A DNA stretch of 64,000 bases from the NCBI RefSeq assembly GCF_016313185.1, contig NZ_CP066218.1:3472001-3536000 (forward strand), given 5' to 3'. The stretch is from Mycolicibacterium baixiangningiae. GTDB lineage: Bacteria; Actinomycetota; Actinomycetes; Mycobacteriales; Mycobacteriaceae. The translations under genes were made by a program, and so were the position numbers. The notes beneath the pieces are model-generated. The model did no database searches and was not told the origin of the DNA. It saw nothing but the letters and a program-made list of their open reading frames with translations. Position 1 is the stretch's first letter; every line of letters begins with the position of its first letter. Positions 63,037 through 64,000 of this stretch are shown here, in pieces.

Positions 63037-63701
63037 TGTTGGTCCGCCGCCGGCTTCTCCCCGCCCGGGGGCTGGAGCCGGTCCATCGCACCGGGCGAGG
63101 TCCGCACCGTGTGCACGCGCTGGAGCACGGTGACCACGCTCGCCACGGCGAGGAGCCACATCGCCACCGGCAGCAGCCACGGGATGTGCAGGAACCACAC
63201 CCCGGATAGGCCGGCGCCGGTGATCACGATCACCAGCCGCTCGGGGCGCTCGATGAAGCCGCCGTCCCCGCGCAGCCCGCTGGCCTCGGCGCGCGCCTTG
63301 ATGTAGGAGATGACCTGCGAGGTGATCAGGCAGATCAAGGTCGCCACCACCAGCGACGGGCTGTCCATGCCGAAGGCCGCCCACCACAGCAGGCCCGCGA
63401 AGATCGCACCGTCGGCGATTCGGTCGCAGGTGGCGTCGAGCACCGCCCCGAATGGGGTTCCGCCCCCACTGAGCCGCGCCATGGCGCCGTCGAGCATGTC
63501 GGCGAGCACGAACACCGCAACGGCGAAGGCGCCCCACCACAGCTGCCCGATCGGGAAGAGCGTCAAGGCGGCCAACACCGTGCCCGCAGTGCCCAGGATC
63601 GTGATGCTGTCCGGGGTGAACCCCACGCGCAGGGCCGCTTTGGCGACCGGCCGGGACAGCTTCGTGTATGCGGCCCTGGTCATCAGATAAAAGTTGCTCA
63701 G
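63033..63701 (-). CDS. pgsA: Phosphatidylinositol phosphate synthase PgsA, probable CTG start
   Basis: 222 residues if started at the CTG at 63701. The CDP-alcohol phosphotransferase motif D-x2-D-G-x2-A-R is in 'VLADMLDGAMARLSGGGTPFGAVLDATCDRIADG' (D-G-x2-A-R-x8-G-x3-D-x3-D), with about six membrane helices and 'ARAEASGLRGDGGFIERPERLVIV'. It joins CDP-diacylglycerol and inositol phosphate. The CTG has a GGGAGG site 7 nt upstream, overlaps the HIT-gene stop as CTGA, and gives an N-terminus the same length as M. tuberculosis PgsA1 (MSKLPFLSRAAF). The nearest ATG (63683) has no ribosome site and is the alternative, giving 216 residues. Confidence 0.9.
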   Translation of the reverse strand: MSNFYLMTRAAYTKLSRPVAKAALRVGFTPDSITILGTAGTVLAALTLFPIGQLWWGAFAVAVFVLADMLDGAMARLSGGGTPFGAVLDATCDRIADGAIFAGLLWWAAFGMDSPSLVVATLICLITSQVISYIKARAEASGLRGDGGFIERPERLVIVITGAGLSGVWFLHIPWLLPVAMWLLAVASVVTVLQRVHTVRTSPGAMDRLQPPGGEKPAADQQ

Positions 63702-64000
63702 TGCTCGACCTCCCGTCGATGCGCTCCCCCGTACTGGCGCGCCCACTCCGCCGCGAGCAGTTCGCGCGTCTCACGCAGCAGCTGTGGGATGATCTTGGAC
63801 CCGCCGATGATCGTGATGAAGTTGGCGTCCCCACCCCACCGCGGTACGACGTGCATGTGCAGGTGTTCGGCCAGCGAACCGCCCGCCGACTGCCCCAGGT
63901 TGAGCCCGACATTGAAGCCGTGCGGACGGGACACCGCCTTGATGACGCGAATCGCCTTCTGGGTGAACCCCATGAGCTCGATGCTCTCGGCCTCGGTGAG
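63698..64000 (-). CDS. HIT-family protein (Ap4A phosphorylase, Rv2613c-like), C-terminal part
   Basis: The last 100 residues of a gene that begins beyond the right edge. The histidine triad is 'AEHLHMHVVPRWGGDANFITIIGG' (H-x-H-x-H), preceded by 'GFTQKAIRVIKAVSRPHGFNVGLNLGQSAGG', and the tail 'PQLLRETRELLAAEWARQYGG' matches the mycobacterial Rv2613c type, shown to phosphorylyse diadenosine tetraphosphate. It heads the pgsA-patA-pimA-NUDIX line and overlaps pgsA by 4 bp. Confidence 0.93.
   Translation of the reverse strand, partial: LTEAESIELMGFTQKAIRVIKAVSRPHGFNVGLNLGQSAGGSLAEHLHMHVVPRWGGDANFITIIGGSKIIPQLLRETRELLAAEWARQYGGAHRREVEH

Overview
The window is high-GC actinobacterial DNA and almost certainly comes from a rapidly growing Mycobacterium (Mycolicibacterium). 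The backbone follows, from memory of the family, the M. tuberculosis order Rv2578c-Rv2613c: the SOS-linked radical SAM protein, hisS, a metallo-beta-lactamase-fold hydrolase, ppiB, rel, apt, a peptide-binding lipoprotein, secF, secD, yajC, gabT, fadD9/car, ruvB, ruvA, ruvC, the YebC-like protein, pdxT, tesB2, pdxS, a NUDIX membrane protein, pimA, the PIM acyltransferase, pgsA1 and an HIT protein. GTG starts, 1-4 bp ATGA/GTGA gene overlaps and short or absent leaders also fit.

Accessory blocks are inserted between the conserved genes. 1-3.5 kb: fatty-acid type genes (a thioesterase, a decayed amidohydrolase and two overlapping acyl-CoA dehydrogenases). 4.9-15.3 kb: a complete urea ABC transporter (urtABCDE), an ornithine-cyclodeaminase-like enzyme with an MFS transporter and a divergent PucR regulator, and a zinc-type alcohol dehydrogenase. 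19.3-21.7 kb: a DUF1989 (urea-carboxylase-associated) protein and a pyruvate-oxidase-like ThDP enzyme placed 3 nt behind rel. 31.7-33.9 kb: an aldehyde dehydrogenase after gabT and a membrane protein. 40.7-53.3 kb: a TetR regulator and a hydrolase-fold gene, then a 9.7-kb unidirectional catabolic cluster, then a polyprenyl synthetase. 54.2-57.4 kb: an NCS1-type permease with a Cys-rich tail and a flavin monooxygenase.

The 42.3-52.0 kb cluster is the best candidate for an undescribed system. Ten co-oriented genes encode an APC permease, two SDRs (one without the catalytic Tyr and Lys), an agmatinase-family ureohydrolase, a cytosolic polysaccharide-deacetylase/allantoinase-like hydrolase, a two-component Rieske oxygenase, a PucR regulator, FmdB and a formamidase. 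Together they look like a route that imports, oxidises and dismantles an amidino- or ureido-containing nitrogen compound. A nested palindrome lies upstream of its first gene.

Nitrogen control ties several blocks together. Two GlnR-like boxes, each 26 bp ahead of a TAnnnT -10 element, precede urtA and the NCS1 permease. Two LexA (SOS) boxes precede the radical SAM gene and ruvC. Strong hairpins separate convergent genes at about 33.1, 42.2 and 57.5 kb, and an intrinsic terminator follows cspA. I saw no tRNA, rRNA, CRISPR, insertion sequence or phage genes.
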